Shown here one piece after another: positions 21,906 through 33,081 of a DNA stretch of 64,000 bases. A model generated the notes under the pieces. The model saw nothing but the letters and a program-made list of their open reading frames with translations, made no database searches and was not told the origin of the DNA. How positions within the stretch are numbered: position 1 is the first letter of the stretch; every line of letters begins with the position of its first letter. A program made the position numbers and the translations under genes. Source of the DNA: Cydia pomonella (lineage: Eukaryota > Arthropoda > Insecta > Lepidoptera > Tortricidae). Location: assembly GCF_033807575.1 (NCBI RefSeq), contig NC_084705.1, positions 18,036,019-18,100,018 on the forward strand, given 5' to 3'.

Positions 21906-22832
21906 CAGCCCTATAAAGATTTATGCATGACAGAAAAAAAAACTTTATAGGGGTGTATCTCATAAACCGTGCGTCGTAGCGCAAAAATTATAAAATTTTC
22001 GTTCCCTTTTAGGAAACCTTGAAATAATATTTGAAAAACACAGAAATGAAAAAAAAAACAAAAAAAAAAGGAAATTTTGCTCATAGGTTTTTTAAGGTTG
22101 AATGCCAAGACGTGCCATAATTTGACGTTTAGAAACAATAGAAGGTTGCCTTCATGCCTAGGTGTGTAAAGGCTGTATGAAATTCCTTTACATATCATCT
22201 TCACTCATCGCACCTGATATGTAGTATTTCCGGACCTAATTTGAAGTAAGTCATGTTAACATTTGATTACAAGTTTGAGAAAATTAAATTTGCTATCCAG
22301 AAAAAACACATCATTGCTCATAGAGTCTGGCTACTGAAATATTACACAAATTTTTGGCGTGAATTTCAAAAAATCTTCGGCTGGTCACACTTTGTGGACT
22401 TATATTTTTGGTACTAGAAAATATTTTTGATTTTCTGTGCACACATAAGGTAGGTTAGTTAAGCCTTCTAACCAAAGGAAATACGTAAGTTAATTATACG
22501 TTGACGTGCAATCTAAAGCTCACATACCTATTACCACTATGTAAAGTACGACAACAACGACAAACACATATGTTTACCTACACTTTCTCACCATACACCA
22601 TTATAACAAGGGGAAAAATGAAATGTAGTGTAAATAAGACCTAGCTCGATAATACCGTAATATTAATCCATCACCAAAAAAATTACTTAAGTAGGTACTA
22701 TGCCAAATTTAAAATTTTCAAGTTCAACCTAATACATTTGTATGTTTCTGGCTTGTTTGCTTGCAATTAATAATTTTGACTAAGATGAATATTTACACAT
22801 TTAATTAACCATTACTTATTCTTAACCATTAC
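21906..22832. other. no recognisable feature
   Basis: Poly-A-rich and AT-rich. The 97-residue minus frame at 21911-22204 has no motif. The only repeat noted is the 22262-22330 match to about 21190-21250. Confidence 0.4.
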
Positions 22833-23996
22833 TTATTCGCTATAGTCAAAATCGGACTCTGAATATTCAGCTTCCAAGTTGTTGGAGTAGCTTGGGCTGT
22901 TTTCAAAGTCAGTCAGCAAATACTCTGGCTCCGAGCCCACTCCTGTATATTGATCTGAACTGCTAGAAGACTCGTCATCGCCGACGCTTATGACACATCT
23001 GTTTGTGTGAGCAGTTATATTCTCTTTTTGCATGTACTGATTCTCTATGTGAAGAACATGATCAGTCATTTTTTTCCAGTCGTTAGGTGTTACGCTTTCG
23101 AAGCATTCTTTAATAGTTCTTTCCAACTCCTGCGCAGATGGAGCTACATTTTTGCTGGCCACTTTAGCTTAGCGATACTCCAAATCAGCTCTATGGTGGC
23201 AATCTTAGAACTTCGTGCCCATGAGTCCCAAGGATCTCATCTGCTTCATAGATAGGCTCTTCTTTATGCTGTCCAACCAAACTTTCTCAATAAGCCAGTT
23301 TTGCAAATCTGCTTTGCGGGATTGTCGATTTGGCAGCTTATTAATTTGCACAAGGTGGTAACTGGCATTGGATTGGTATTTAAGTGTGTCTAAAACGACT
23401 ACACTAGGTTCGTGCAAATTCGGCACCAATTTTTCCCGTAACCATTTGTTGAAGTTTGCCGCATTCATGTCGTGATGATAATCTGCTGCAGTCGATTTAG
23501 TGCTGAATAGTAGCAATGCATTGGGCACAAAGCCATTTTCGGAACCAGCATGCACATATCTTTTTCCTTGTTAAATGTTTTCGATCAAACCTGTTGTCGA
23601 CGGGCCCTGCCAAGACTTTTTTGGTTTGTAATTTGATGAACATAAGTTTCGTCCAGATATATTATTGGTTTGCCTTCAGCACGTTTCAAAGCGATGCTGC
23701 TTAAGAAACGATGCCGCCACGCTGCAATATCGTACCGCTCAATGAGCACTGAACGTTCATTCATGTTCTGTTTAAATTCAAAACCGTTAGCCAACAATAT
23801 TCGACGTAGAGTTTCTTTGCAACCAGTAAAATTTATAGATTCTTTTAAATCAGCCAAAAGGGTTCTGAGAGTAGGTACTTGTTTTCTGACCACATAATAT
23901 TCATTAATTTTATTCTTGATGGCCTGAACATCGAAGCTATCCAAGTGTGACATGGTAGCTTGATGAGGCCGCTTTTTCCCCGGGGTACTAAATTCA
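22833..23996 (-). pseudogene. broken IS630/Tc1-like DDE transposase
   Basis: Three minus-strand frames together cover one protein. The N-terminal piece (from about 23996) reads FSTPGKKRPH and continues through RRILLANGFEFKQN to the first catalytic Asp in PIIYLDETYVHQ (piece ends 23585). The middle piece (23555-23205) reads HAGSENGFVPNALLLF and SVVVLD, second Asp. A frame-broken link holds IELIWSIAK with the third acidic residue. The last piece (23162-22833) is Ser- and acid-rich (GDDESSSSSD), ending SESDFDYSE. Transposases of this type cut and paste DNA at TA sites. At least two frameshifts and internal stops disable it. The leader at 24013-24075 is repeated at 650-713. Confidence 0.8.
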
Positions 23997-24075
23997 CCAT
24001 TGTTTTGTTTGGTGTGGGGGCACTTTTACGCTGATATTTTGTTTGACGTTAGTCTTCTGTTTTTTTCGTTCGCTG

Positions 24076-24702
24076 GATGGATTGTGGTAGTGGCGCCCCC
24101 TACGCAGAGTTTCGTGTAATATTCCCTATTGTCATTTATGAGTTTCTAACGTCTGTCTTTGTGACCATTGAGTTCGCCAAGTTATTTTTATATATCAAAT
24201 GACTACTGACCAGTCACTCCACAGATTTCTTCTAAATATTGGTTTTCAGTAAGTAACTCTTTACGTTCCAATGTTTTGATTTTATTTATATTTTCCAAAA
24301 CTTTTAGTTTATCCGTTTCTTTACACACTTGTCCTGTTTATGAGATTCAGGTATTAATAAATTCACGTACTTAAACAAAGTTTTAGACAAATGTTAGAAC
24401 TAGTACTTAAAGTATCAAAATATGAATAGAGCACCAACCTACTAAATTGTTTACGACTTGTAAACATTGCAGTTTTTCGTTATACAACATTTCACGTCGA
24501 CTTCGCACATTGTCGTAATTATTTACGAGCTTAAATAATAGTTTGCGGACCTCACTCGGTATAGTCATTATTAATATTATTTAAAATAAACCCCTTATAA
24601 ACCGCGAACAATTTGAATGAATGACATAAATTGACAACAGACTTTTGGCTTTTTTTTTTAATCATAGACAATTGGTGATACAACATGAAAATATCTGTCA
24701 AC
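24076..24702. other. no recognisable feature
   Basis: AT-rich; may include the 5' part of the transposon above. No terminal inverted repeat was identified. Confidence 0.4.
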
Positions 24703-24820
24703 AATATTTGGCTAGCCAGACTCTATCTTGTAGTTTGTTATGTATTATTTTCTGCTCAAAAAATATTTGGCTAGCCAAACTCTATCTTGTAGTTTGTTAT
24801 GTATTATTTTCTGCTCAAAA
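24703..24820 (+). repeat. 59-bp tandem duplication
   Basis: AATATTTGGCTAGCCA starts at 24703 and 24762; the rest of the unit (CTCTATCTTGTAGTTTGTTA to TTCTGCTCAAAA) is identical. Local duplication, non-coding. Confidence 0.9.
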
Positions 24821-24955
24821 CATTTAATATTAAAAAAAATAGTTCAGAGTAACTTAGTTTTACATTATTTTGCGGGAGGAGAATCTTAAACAGCTGAACC
24901 GATTTCGTTGAAATTTGATATATAGATAGTTTGCGTAAATATCGGTTTAGCGGTG

Positions 24956-25125
24956 TAAGAATGAATGAATGAATGAATATTTATTGCATGTCACATTACA
25001 TTAATTGTTAAAGGTGGTACATTTTAGAAGGTATACATGTGACGCCCTGCAAGGGCATAGCAATTTAAGCCTTAAATTTAGATAACTTAAATCTACTTAG
25101 CTTAAACTAGGTACATTTTAATCAT
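24956..25125 (-). mobile_element. 3' untranslated end of a minus-strand LINE
   Basis: Starts with an AATG/CATT repeat (24960-24978), then ATATTTATTGCATGTCACAT: on the minus strand, a LINE 3' UTR ending in (CATT)n. It probably belongs to the same copy as the ORF at 27242-28035, with the plus-strand LINE inserted between them. Confidence 0.55.
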
Positions 25126-25133
25126 TTATTATA

Positions 25134-27050
25134 ATGGATGATTTGTATTTCTATCCCGAATCGTATAACTCCGAAATTATTCAGGAAATAAAGTATAAAG
25201 CTTCTCTTCATAAAAAATATAAAGCTAACGATTCACGAGAAAATTATCTAAATTTCGCTAGAAGTAGGGCACGGGTCAAAACTATGATTAAAACAGCCTA
25301 CGCACAGTATCAGGACCGTGTTCAAACGCATCTAAAAGAGGACCCAAAAGCTTTTTGGAACTATGTTAAATCAAAAACTAAACATGGGAATGCTCAAAAG
25401 TTATCTAAGGATGGGGTAGTCCTCGATGGGAAAAGGGGTGCAAGTGAGTTCGCAAAGTTCTTTCAAACGGTGTATAGCACTACCCCGGCGAAACTTAACG
25501 TAACCGCAGAGGTGACGGAGTCGGAAAGCTCTTTCAACTCAGCGCGCATTCACATTGAAAGGTTACATCTGGCTGATGTGATGCGGGCACTTACAAATCT
25601 TAAGCCGAAACGGTCGGCCGGACCTGATGGCATCCCCGCGTTTATATTTAGAGATTGTCGTTATGTGTTAGGTGAGCCGCTGCTGCACATTTACAATATT
25701 TGTCTAAAAAACGAAATTTTTCCAGATTTGTGGAAAACAACTCGTGTGGTTCCAGTTCCGAAAGGAGGGGGAATTGTAGGGGTTGAGGGATACAGGCCGG
25801 TTGCAGTGTTGTCTACACCCGCTAAAGCATTTGAATCAGCGTTGCAGGGTATTATTTACAATCAATTACAGAGTCAGCTGTCCGACGCGCAACACGGTTT
25901 TCGACCAGGTTGTAGCACAACCAGCAACTTGCTTAGTTACGTGGCCCAAATTATACCGGAAGTGGACAGTGGGGGGCAGGTCGACGCCGCTTATTTTGAT
26001 TTTCGTAAAGCGTTTGATGTCGTTGACAATGATATCCTACTAAGAAAACTAGCCGGCGTCGGCTTCACTCCTCATTTACTGAAGTTTTTTGCGAGTTACA
26101 TGAGCGACAGACTACAGTATGTTGAGTACGCGGGATTCAGGTCAGAGTCTTATTCTGTGAGATCTGGGGTAAGTCAAGGAAGTAACCTTGGCCCTTTGGA
26201 ATTTATAGTAATGGTCAATGACTTGCCTCAGGTTATCAAGAATTCGGCTTGCCTGCTTTTTGCTGACGATTTAAAGATATTTTTACCCATTAAAAATACT
26301 TCGGATTGTGCAAATTTACAAAGTGACATAGATAGTGTGGTTTCATGGAGTAAAGCTAATAAGTTGTATTTTAATACGTCCAAGTGCGTGACTATTACCT
26401 TCACTCGAGCGCGAAACCCCATTGTACATGACTACAAAATTAACTCGGAGAATTTAAATAGAGTGACAGAAGTTAAAGACCTGGGAGTTAAATTCACAGC
26501 TGATCTAAGGTTTAGGGATCATATCGTCGATATTTGTAAAAAAGCCTATAGAATGCTGGGTTTTGTGCTCCGGCGTTCACATGGTTTTACAAATATTGGC
26601 GCTATTATCGCCTTATACAACGCACTGGTGCGCAGTAGATTTGAATGCAATGCAGCTATCTGGGCTCCGCATGAAACAAAATATAATTTAATGGTGGAGC
26701 GTATCCAGAACAAATTCGTTAGATTTTTGTATTGGCGGAAATATGAAGTATACCCTTTCTACCCTTTAATGTATCCAACTTTATTCGTTCTTGGTATGGT
26801 AGGATATAACGAGTTACGGGTGCGCAGAGAGCTATGCCTGGCAACATACATTTTTAAACTGCTCAGAGGAAAACTGCACAACAGTCAGGTATTGAGGTAT
26901 GTGAGCGTGTACGTGCCCGACGGGTATGTGTGGCGCCGGCGTCGGCCGCGATTGCTGGCCGAGCCGCGCGGGCGCACAAATCTGCTTGGTCTGGCGCCGC
27001 TGACGCGCGCTGTGCGCGCGGACCCTCAACGTAATAGCGGAGAATATTGA
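25134..27050 (+). CDS. LINE ORF2 reverse transcriptase, 5'-truncated
   Basis: A 638-residue open frame covering most of a non-LTR retrotransposon polymerase, which copies its RNA at a nicked target. Visible motifs: SAGPDGIP (residues 161-168), FDFRKAFD with the first catalytic Asp at 289, GVSQGSNLGP (345 on), and the active site LLFADDLKIF with Asp378-Asp379. A basic tail PDGYVWRRRRPRLL lies near the C-terminus. The usual N-terminal apurinic-like endonuclease (about 220 residues) is missing, so this is a 5'-truncated copy. The frame is unbroken, suggesting recent insertion. A Jockey/CR1-type clade is most likely; the exact clade is not determined. The first Met is not a true start: homology begins at about the first codons. 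Confidence 0.9.
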   Translation: MDDLYFYPESYNSEIIQEIKYKASLHKKYKANDSRENYLNFARSRARVKTMIKTAYAQYQDRVQTHLKEDPKAFWNYVKSKTKHGNAQKLSKDGVVLDGKRGASEFAKFFQTVYSTTPAKLNVTAEVTESESSFNSARIHIERLHLADVMRALTNLKPKRSAGPDGIPAFIFRDCRYVLGEPLLHIYNICLKNEIFPDLWKTTRVVPVPKGGGIVGVEGYRPVAVLSTPAKAFESALQGIIYNQLQSQLSDAQHGFRPGCSTTSNLLSYVAQIIPEVDSGGQVDAAYFDFRKAFDVVDNDILLRKLAGVGFTPHLLKFFASYMSDRLQYVEYAGFRSESYSVRSGVSQGSNLGPLEFIVMVNDLPQVIKNSACLLFADDLKIFLPIKNTSDCANLQSDIDSVVSWSKANKLYFNTSKCVTITFTRARNPIVHDYKINSENLNRVTEVKDLGVKFTADLRFRDHIVDICKKAYRMLGFVLRRSHGFTNIGAIIALYNALVRSRFECNAAIWAPHETKYNLMVERIQNKFVRFLYWRKYEVYPFYPLMYPTLFVLGMVGYNELRVRRELCLATYIFKLLRGKLHNSQVLRYVSVYVPDGYVWRRRRPRLLAEPRGRTNLLGLAPLTRAVRADPQRNSGEY

Positions 27051-27234
27051 CATATTCTCATGTTCTCTGAATGAATTCACAAAGTCAGCATTGTATATAT
27101 TATGTTATAGATTTAATGATATATTTTAAATTGTATTTTTATATATAAGTAGTTACACTATTGTCTTAGGTTTAGTACCTGTAAAAATTGTTGTAAGTGT
27201 GGGAAATAAAAATAAATAAATAAATAAAAATAAA
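27051..27234 (+). mobile_element. 3' UTR and AAATA tail of the LINE
   Basis: The short 3' UTR ends in GTGGGAAATAAAAATAAATA and further AAATA repeats, the simple-repeat tail made at integration. The next bases belong to a different LINE on the other strand. Confidence 0.8.
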
Positions 27235-27241
27235 AATTTTC

Positions 27242-28035
27242 CTAATCATATTCTTCACTAAAAAATTCATCTAAGTTGTAGAAACATTTACTTGCCAGAA
27301 ATATTTTTAATTTATCATTAAACAACTTAGGTTTATTTAGGTCTTTCAGGGAATTCGGAAGGTGATTATAAATTTTTATGGTCATGTAATGAGGGCCGGA
27401 CGTAACAAGCTTTAATGTGGAAAGTGGCAATCTTAGTTTATTTAAGTTTCGATTGTTTCTCCTATTATTAATTAAAGGCGTATATAAATCGATGTATTTC
27501 CTGACAAACTTGCTCGACTCGAATATGTACATAGAGGTCAGGGTGAGTATTTGGTGCTTAATGAAATAGGGGCGGCAGGAGTCTAGTTGGTCAATATTAA
27601 CTAATATCCTAATGCATGTTTTTTGTAGTATGAAAATTTTGTCTACATCACTGCTATTTCCCCACAGCACTAGGCCGTAAGATAATCTAGAGTAGGCGTA
27701 TGCGTAATATGCTGTGAGAGCTGTCCTAAAATCCGTAACGCGTTTCAAGAGATGGAGGGCGTATATAAAAGGTGATAGTTTTTTTGCAAGTTTTTGGATG
27801 TGCGGTTTCCAAGACATGTTAGTATCTAGTTCCAGTCCTAGAAGGGTAGCCGAGCTGACGTGTTCTATACATGTATTTTGGTAGCTGAAATTTAAAGACA
27901 GGGGGGATTTTTGGTAGGGTTTAAATTGAATAAGTTTTGTTTTTTTGAGATTAAGTTCTAGATTATTATTTTGTAGCCAATTTACGATTTTATTCAAGGT
28001 GGAGTTTAACTTATTTTCAACGTCACCAAACACAT
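27242..28035 (-). CDS. C-terminal part of a LINE ORF2 (minus strand)
   Basis: An open frame of about 264 residues with a GTG at its 5' limit: a truncated end, not a start codon. It reads VENKLN, then WLQNNNLELNLKKTKLIQF and LLGLELDTNMSWKPHI, the 'thumb' region right after the FADD box in Jockey/CR1-type polymerases, and ends FYNLDEFFSEEYD-stop. The catalytic core upstream is lost. No stop interrupts it. The 3' UTR does not follow directly; a matching UTR lies beyond the plus-strand LINE at 24956-25125. Confidence 0.85.
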
Positions 28036-28795
28036 CGTCCCATGGGACGCGAGAAGAAGAGTTGAAAAAAATGTATTGGTTTAAAGGTTATACTTATATG
28101 TTTTTACTTCGGAATGGTATCAATGTGATACCATAAATGACTTTGGCACTCCCGATTTATACGAAAACGATGCCAATCATGGCCTAGTAGCTTAAGCCAA
28201 TTTAATCAGCTCTCATTTTGTGTCTGTAGTCATGTCGCTAAAACGTAAAGTTTCCAAGATATAAGTGAAAAACCAAAAAATGGCACCTTCAAACCCCCCT
28301 ATCCACCCTGGCTCAAGGGCTATGGCCGGCGACTTTTGATATGTTCACTTCCTAACTAGTCCAAATAAAATGACGGACTCAAAAAATGCATTCCAAGCAT
28401 TTCCCGCCATACTTTCTTGTTGCTTGGCCTTTTTATTATTAAAATATGAGTTTGACCACCAATTACTTATCACTACCAACAAGTATTTACCACTGCAATT
28501 TTATTGATGTTACCGTACGAGCGGTGTTACCAATGTTACCAGTAGTAACATTTTGGAGGTAAAAGGAAATAATACAAAATATAATGCAAACAAACTCCCC
28601 GTCGTTCATGGCTTGTGCCAAGCACGAAGGGTCAAGGTACCGCTACGCTAGCCGCGCCGGCGCCAGTACTCCGCTTTCTGCATGCTGCCACAACGAACGG
28701 CTTATGCAATATTATATACCAATTTAGTGACAAAATTAAGCAGTCAAAGTATTCATGGGAAAAACAGACCTCTCTGCACGTTGTATACGCACGCT
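28036..28795. other. mostly unannotated, one transposon fragment
   Basis: 28101-28177 is the inverted match to 20697-20770. The remainder, including a GC-rich patch near 28630-28690 (GCCGCGCCGGCGCC), shows no recognisable gene. Confidence 0.45.
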
Positions 28796-29640
28796 CTGCA
28801 ATATTTATTTATTTCTTTCTTTATTTCAGGCCAATTTGCCCATAGATTGTTAGTTATATACAGACTTACAATACTAGTGTTAGTACATCTTAACCTAGGT
28901 CTCACGGCTTCATTTGGGGTCTTGGTACACAGGACGATGAGCTGACGCCCAGTGACAAAAAAATGGACAGTCCCATCTCTCCGCTATATCTACCAGCAAG
29001 CTGTTGGTGCTACCCCGCAAGCGATGCATTTGAGAGGCGATTCTTTTTCTCATATTGCATGAAAATCGTCCATTCGTGCTTGCGCAAACATGCCTGAGGC
29101 ACTGCAAAAGCGTGGTAGCCCCAACAGCATCCTGAAGCCGTTATTGAACTGGACACGCAGAGCACTGTAAGCGCGCTTCGTATAATTGATCCACAGGCTG
29201 CACGTGTAGAATGATTGGCAATACGACATAAATAATGTTTTCTTGACCTCCACAGTACAACGCGCAAACCGAATCAACATATTAGCTCTTACTGCCAGTG
29301 CCCTGCGTTCCCTTTCAATATCCGCATCGTCCTTTAGGGTCTCTGTAATTACATGTCCCAGGTATTTAAAACTGGACACTCTGTTTAAGGTAACACCTCC
29401 GAGTGTCACCGGCTCAACTATTGGTAGGGTCTTATTACCAGCTCGAAAGATGAGTATCTCACTTTTTTTAATATTATAGATGAGCCCGTGAGACTCCGCA
29501 TACGTGTCACACACCTTTAACAATTTATTCATAGCGCTGATCGGCGGGCTCAACAGCATCATGTCGTCGGCGTAACTTATGTTGTTTACCATTTTGCCAC
29601 CGATCGAACAGCCAACCAATATACCGCCGACTTTGGATCG
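28796..29640 (-). pseudogene. YADD-type LINE ORF2 fragment (minus strand)
   Basis: Frame 29619-29050 starts at the end of the polymerase core (ISYADDMMLL, the catalytic box) and continues with YNIKKSEILIF, FKYLGHVITE, DIERERRALAVRANMLIRF and GLPRFCSASGMFAQARMDDF. After a frameshift RKRIASQMHRLRGSTNSLL continues in the frame 29107-28910. The 3' UTR ends at about 28800 with an AATAAAGAAAGAAATAAATA tail. The order is typical of RTE-like elements; the clade is not proven. A relative's C-terminus occurs at 49817-49936 on the plus strand. Confidence 0.85.
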
Positions 29641-30247
29641 ATCATTTCTCTATAAGCTCAAATCTTAAGAGATTTCGAGCTTATTATTCGAGAGATTAAG
29701 GAAAGTCTAATGCTATGATGTGATTATACCGGCATCAACAAAATCATTTAAGATAACACTTTTAATTTTCCTTATACCAAAAAAAGGAACTTGCAAGTCC
29801 TCATATATAACATACATCTAAATATCGGTCATATACAACAGTTTAACTCGTAGTACAACTCGTACACCTCATGGAATTTCCCTCAAAAAGCCGAAAGTCA
29901 TGTTTTGTGCCAATGGACTTTCCCATTGGCACAAAACGTTTGGCGTGAGGCGAATAACAATAAACATTAGAACTGATAGCTTTGGCAGCGTCGAGTTGTG
30001 CACAGTAAATGAAGAAAGCAGTTTAAGCAGCGACAACTATCTTTCACTTCCAGGACAATTACAGTACACACTGCATTAAGGGCGGTAAACAAGAATTTAC
30101 GAACAAGTGTTAATTTTAATCCCGAAGCCGAAGGCGAGGGCTTAATAACACGAGTTCGTTATTCCTGTACCGCCCGTGACATACACAATGTTATTCATCA
30201 CAGTTGTGAGGAATAAACGAAATTTTAAGCGAATAATACGGTGCGAT
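29641..30247. other. unannotated, with one perfect hairpin
   Basis: 29902-29916 (GTTTTGTGCCAATGG) is mirrored exactly at 29923-29937 with a 6-base loop. Another small inverted pair surrounds TTAA at about 29655-29688. No gene. Confidence 0.6.
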
Positions 30248-30434
30248 TTCAAACATTCGTCCGCCATACTGACATTTTTGACAGGTTAGACTTCGAAAGC
30301 ACACTCCTATTCGGTACTCAGCCACGATTGAAATAACACGGCTATTAAATTAATCAAATTAAATATTCATAAATAAAAATACACAAAAAAAAAAAATTTA
30401 TAAACGTCTGTATTTCAAAAGTAAAACTCATTTT
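30248..30434 (+). repeat. dispersed repeat, partner pieces at 42340-42460 and 43672-43712
   Basis: CAAACATTCGTCCGCCAT and AGCCACGATTGAAA match 42366-42448, and AAACGTCTGTAT..AAAAGTAAAACTCATTT matches 43678-43712. The 42-43.7 kb copy is therefore the same element expanded by about 1.2 kb of insertions. A SINE starts at its right edge here. Confidence 0.65.
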
Positions 30435-30690
30435 GACGACCGGTCTGGCCTAGTGGGTAGTGACCCTGCCTATGAAGCCGATGGCCAAATCCCGGTAAGG
30501 GCATGTATTCGTGTGATGAGCATGGATATTTATTCCTGAGTCATGGGTGTTTTCTATGTATTTAAGTATTTATAAATATTTATATATTATATATATCGTT
30601 GTCTAAGTACCCTCAACACAAGCCTTATTGAGCTTACTGTGGGAGTTAGTCAATTTGTGTAATAATGTCCTATAATATTTATTTATTTAT
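30435..30690 (+). mobile_element. full-length SINE (CGACCGG family)
   Basis: Head GACGACCGGTCTGGCCTAGT (A-box-like TGGCCTAGTGGG), a decayed B box (CCAAATCCCGG), body GTGATGAGCATGGATATT, tail AATATTTATTTATTTAT. Head-to-tail complete; the best plus-strand representative in the window. Confidence 0.85.
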
Positions 30691-31102
30691 ACCTACTTGA
30701 AAAAAACATTATTCGCGATATGCCCATGGGCGCGATGAAATTTAAAAAAAAAACACGATTGTTAAGCCCGTGGGCATAATATAGCTCATTCCATCGTTTA
30801 CGAGCGTTCACCGTTTACAAGCAAGTATGATGAAAAAATAATTATATTTCTGTACAGAGCATTTGTGCCATATTTTACGACTCGTCGGACGATAAGTTGA
30901 ATCAGTTGGATACCTAATCGATTGACCAAAATAACGATACACAATATTTAAAAAAAACAGAAACGCGCTTATAGATCATTGAACGGAGACCGTCCGTAGG
31001 AACGGAGACGTGACACGCGTAGGTGTAACAGCCGCCACAATAACATTTCTATCATTGTACTTACCTACTCATTAAAACTACTAATCCTTCCCTGATATAT
31101 AT
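30691..31102. other. unannotated, small inverted pair
   Basis: TATGCCCATGGGCG (30719) and GCCCGTGGGCATA (30765) form imperfect inverted arms around an A-rich loop. Nothing else is recognised. Confidence 0.4.
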
Positions 31103-31815
31103 GTTACCGGAAATGTATGAAATCTAGGAATTGTATACAAATCCTAGGAAATTTATACAATTCCGAAGCTATTTAGGAAATGTATAAAATATGGTTTCAA
31201 AAACTATTTAATACATACTTGTCCTAGGAAATATGTAAAATTCCTAGGAATTGTATATAATTCCAATATCGGATTAGGAAATGTATAAAAAACAATGCTT
31301 TCTGTAATAAAACACTCAACTATTTTACATTTCCGATTGCTATTTAGGAAATGTATAAATTTCCTAGGAAATGTGTCTAATATAATTTGTTTTACACATT
31401 TCCGTGCGATTTTAGGAATTACATACATTTCCTAGGAATTGTGTTACCGGAAATGTATGAAATCTAGGAATTGTATACAAATCCTAGGAAATTTATACAA
31501 TTCCGAAGCTATTTAGGAAATGTATAAAATATGGTTTCAAAAACTATTTAATACATACTTGTCCTAGGAAATATGTAAAATTCCTAGGAATTGTATATAA
31601 TTCCAATATCGGATTAGGAAATGTATAAAAAACAATGCTTTCTGTAATAAAACACTCAACTATTTTACATTTCCGATTGCTATTTAGGAAATGTATAAAT
31701 TTCCTAGGAAATGTGTCTAATATAATTTGTTTTACACATTTCCGTGCGATTTTAGGAATTACATACATTTCCTAGGAATTGTATACAATGACGGATTACA
31801 TACATTTCCGGTAAC
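31103..31815. mobile_element. palindrome-rich element with an internal 340-bp duplication
   Basis: The ends GTTACCGGAAATGTATG and (inverted) CATACATTTCCGGTAAC, with ATAT-like flanks, delimit the element. The body 31103-31442 is repeated practically base for base at 31443-31782. Throughout, the palindrome TTCCTAGGAA and the word AGGAAATGTATAAA recur in both orientations, every 20-50 bp. Two identical 74-residue minus frames result from the duplication and are not considered genes. Confidence 0.85.
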
Positions 31816-32203
31816 ATATACACAGTCATATCTGAGGCAATGTGTGTTAAGTGCCGACATACTGCCGGATAATGTGTGCTGGTTATTGGGGTGACCGTAA
31901 CATTGGACACAAATTGGCCTCCAACGGACTGTTCAGAACACATCAACACGCCGCATTACCCTTTATTGATAGAAGGTCACACTTATTACTAATAAGTTAT
32001 TACCATGAGAACTTTCATGTTTTCTGTTTTATGTACGTTTGGAACATCCAACCCCTTTAATTAGAGGATGAAAGTTTGTATGAGACTTATGCAAATTTTG
32101 ATGCTAGAGGTCTGAAAATTGATATAGGGACTCCTTGTTACAAATAATAAAATACATATTTCAGATTTTTTTGGAAATCACCCCCCCCCCCCCCCCTTTA
32201 AAA
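31816..32203. other. no recognisable feature; C-run near its end
   Basis: Contains a homopolymer of 16-17 C at about 32179-32196. No motif in the short frames. Confidence 0.45.
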
Positions 32204-32412
32204 TTAGGGGATGGAAAATTGTCATAAGCAACTTACAAAAAAAGTGAAATCCCACCAAAAACATTTTCATGTAAAACGTTGCCAAGATGAAACTATAAGG
32301 CTCGCACTGTAAAATGTTATCGGATCTCATATAGAGCCAAGCTTCTAACGTTACAAGCCCTAACTTCACAAACTCTAACCTCTAACCTTAGTCAAAATTA
32401 TGTGGCTTGGCC
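32204..32412 (-). repeat. dispersed repeat, inverted partner at 21325-21503
   Basis: Inverted counterpart of 21325-21503 with small insertions (an extra 'AACCTCTAACCTTAG' segment and an extra stretch around CATTTTCATGTAAAACG). Confidence 0.75.
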
Positions 32413-32436
32413 TGTTTTTGGTCGAATAATCATATA

Positions 32437-32617
32437 AGGTAGAAGTACTAGTGCTCGACGCTGCACTAGTCACCGACATGGGCACTTTATTTCATGGAAA
32501 TATAGGTTAAATTTGAACAACGAAGATTTTTCTGCATTCGAACTTAATCCTTGTCACTTTGACATAAAGTGGCCATATCCAGTACTAGTGCAGCGTCGAG
32601 CACTGGCACTTCTACCT
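32437..32617. mobile_element. 181-bp MITE with TA target duplication
   Basis: The ends AGGTAGAAGTACTAGTGCTC and (inverted) AGGTAGAAGTGCCAGTGCTC pair over about 36 bp. TA dinucleotides flank both ends, as for Tc1/mariner-mobilised MITEs. No coding capacity. Confidence 0.7.
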
Positions 32618-33081
32618 TACACATTATTACCTTAATCAAAAGTTTTAGTAATAACTGGCGTTTGTGAGGATAATACAATATAAAAAAAAATTATACCAGA
32701 TACATAGCATATCAACTTAGCAAGTTTGAAAAACAGTTAATGAAGAACATTTCATAACAATATGAATGAATTAAAAGCTTATAGGCATGCAAGTTAAAAG
32801 TTAGTGTGCAAACAAATGTCAAGTGCGAGTCAAGGGTCTCAGCAGTACGTTCACCCAGTTTAGCCTCGGTGCCAACTATTATGGCCTCACAGCCTCCACT
32901 AGTGCACTTACACGTACTTACAGTGCCCTAAGTTTTGTAATACATACATAACCGGGAAAACGTGACGCGGTAGCAATAGTTTTCATAACAATTCTGGATT
33001 TTAATATCCTATAATTTTGCCAATTTCGCGACAGGTCGTCTTTCTGGATGGAAATGGATGAAATGCAGAATTGCAGATATA
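32618..33081. other. no recognisable feature
   Basis: AT-rich with a more GC-rich patch at 32830-32930. Nothing supported. Confidence 0.4.

Noticed and set aside
24645..24827. 60-residue frame with a repeated LYLVVCYV-type motif
   Set aside because: Product of the 59-bp tandem duplication in AT-rich DNA.
31204..31768. Two identical 74-residue proteins in tandem
   Set aside because: Identity follows from the exact 340-bp DNA duplication; composition is that of the AT-rich palindromes, with no motif.
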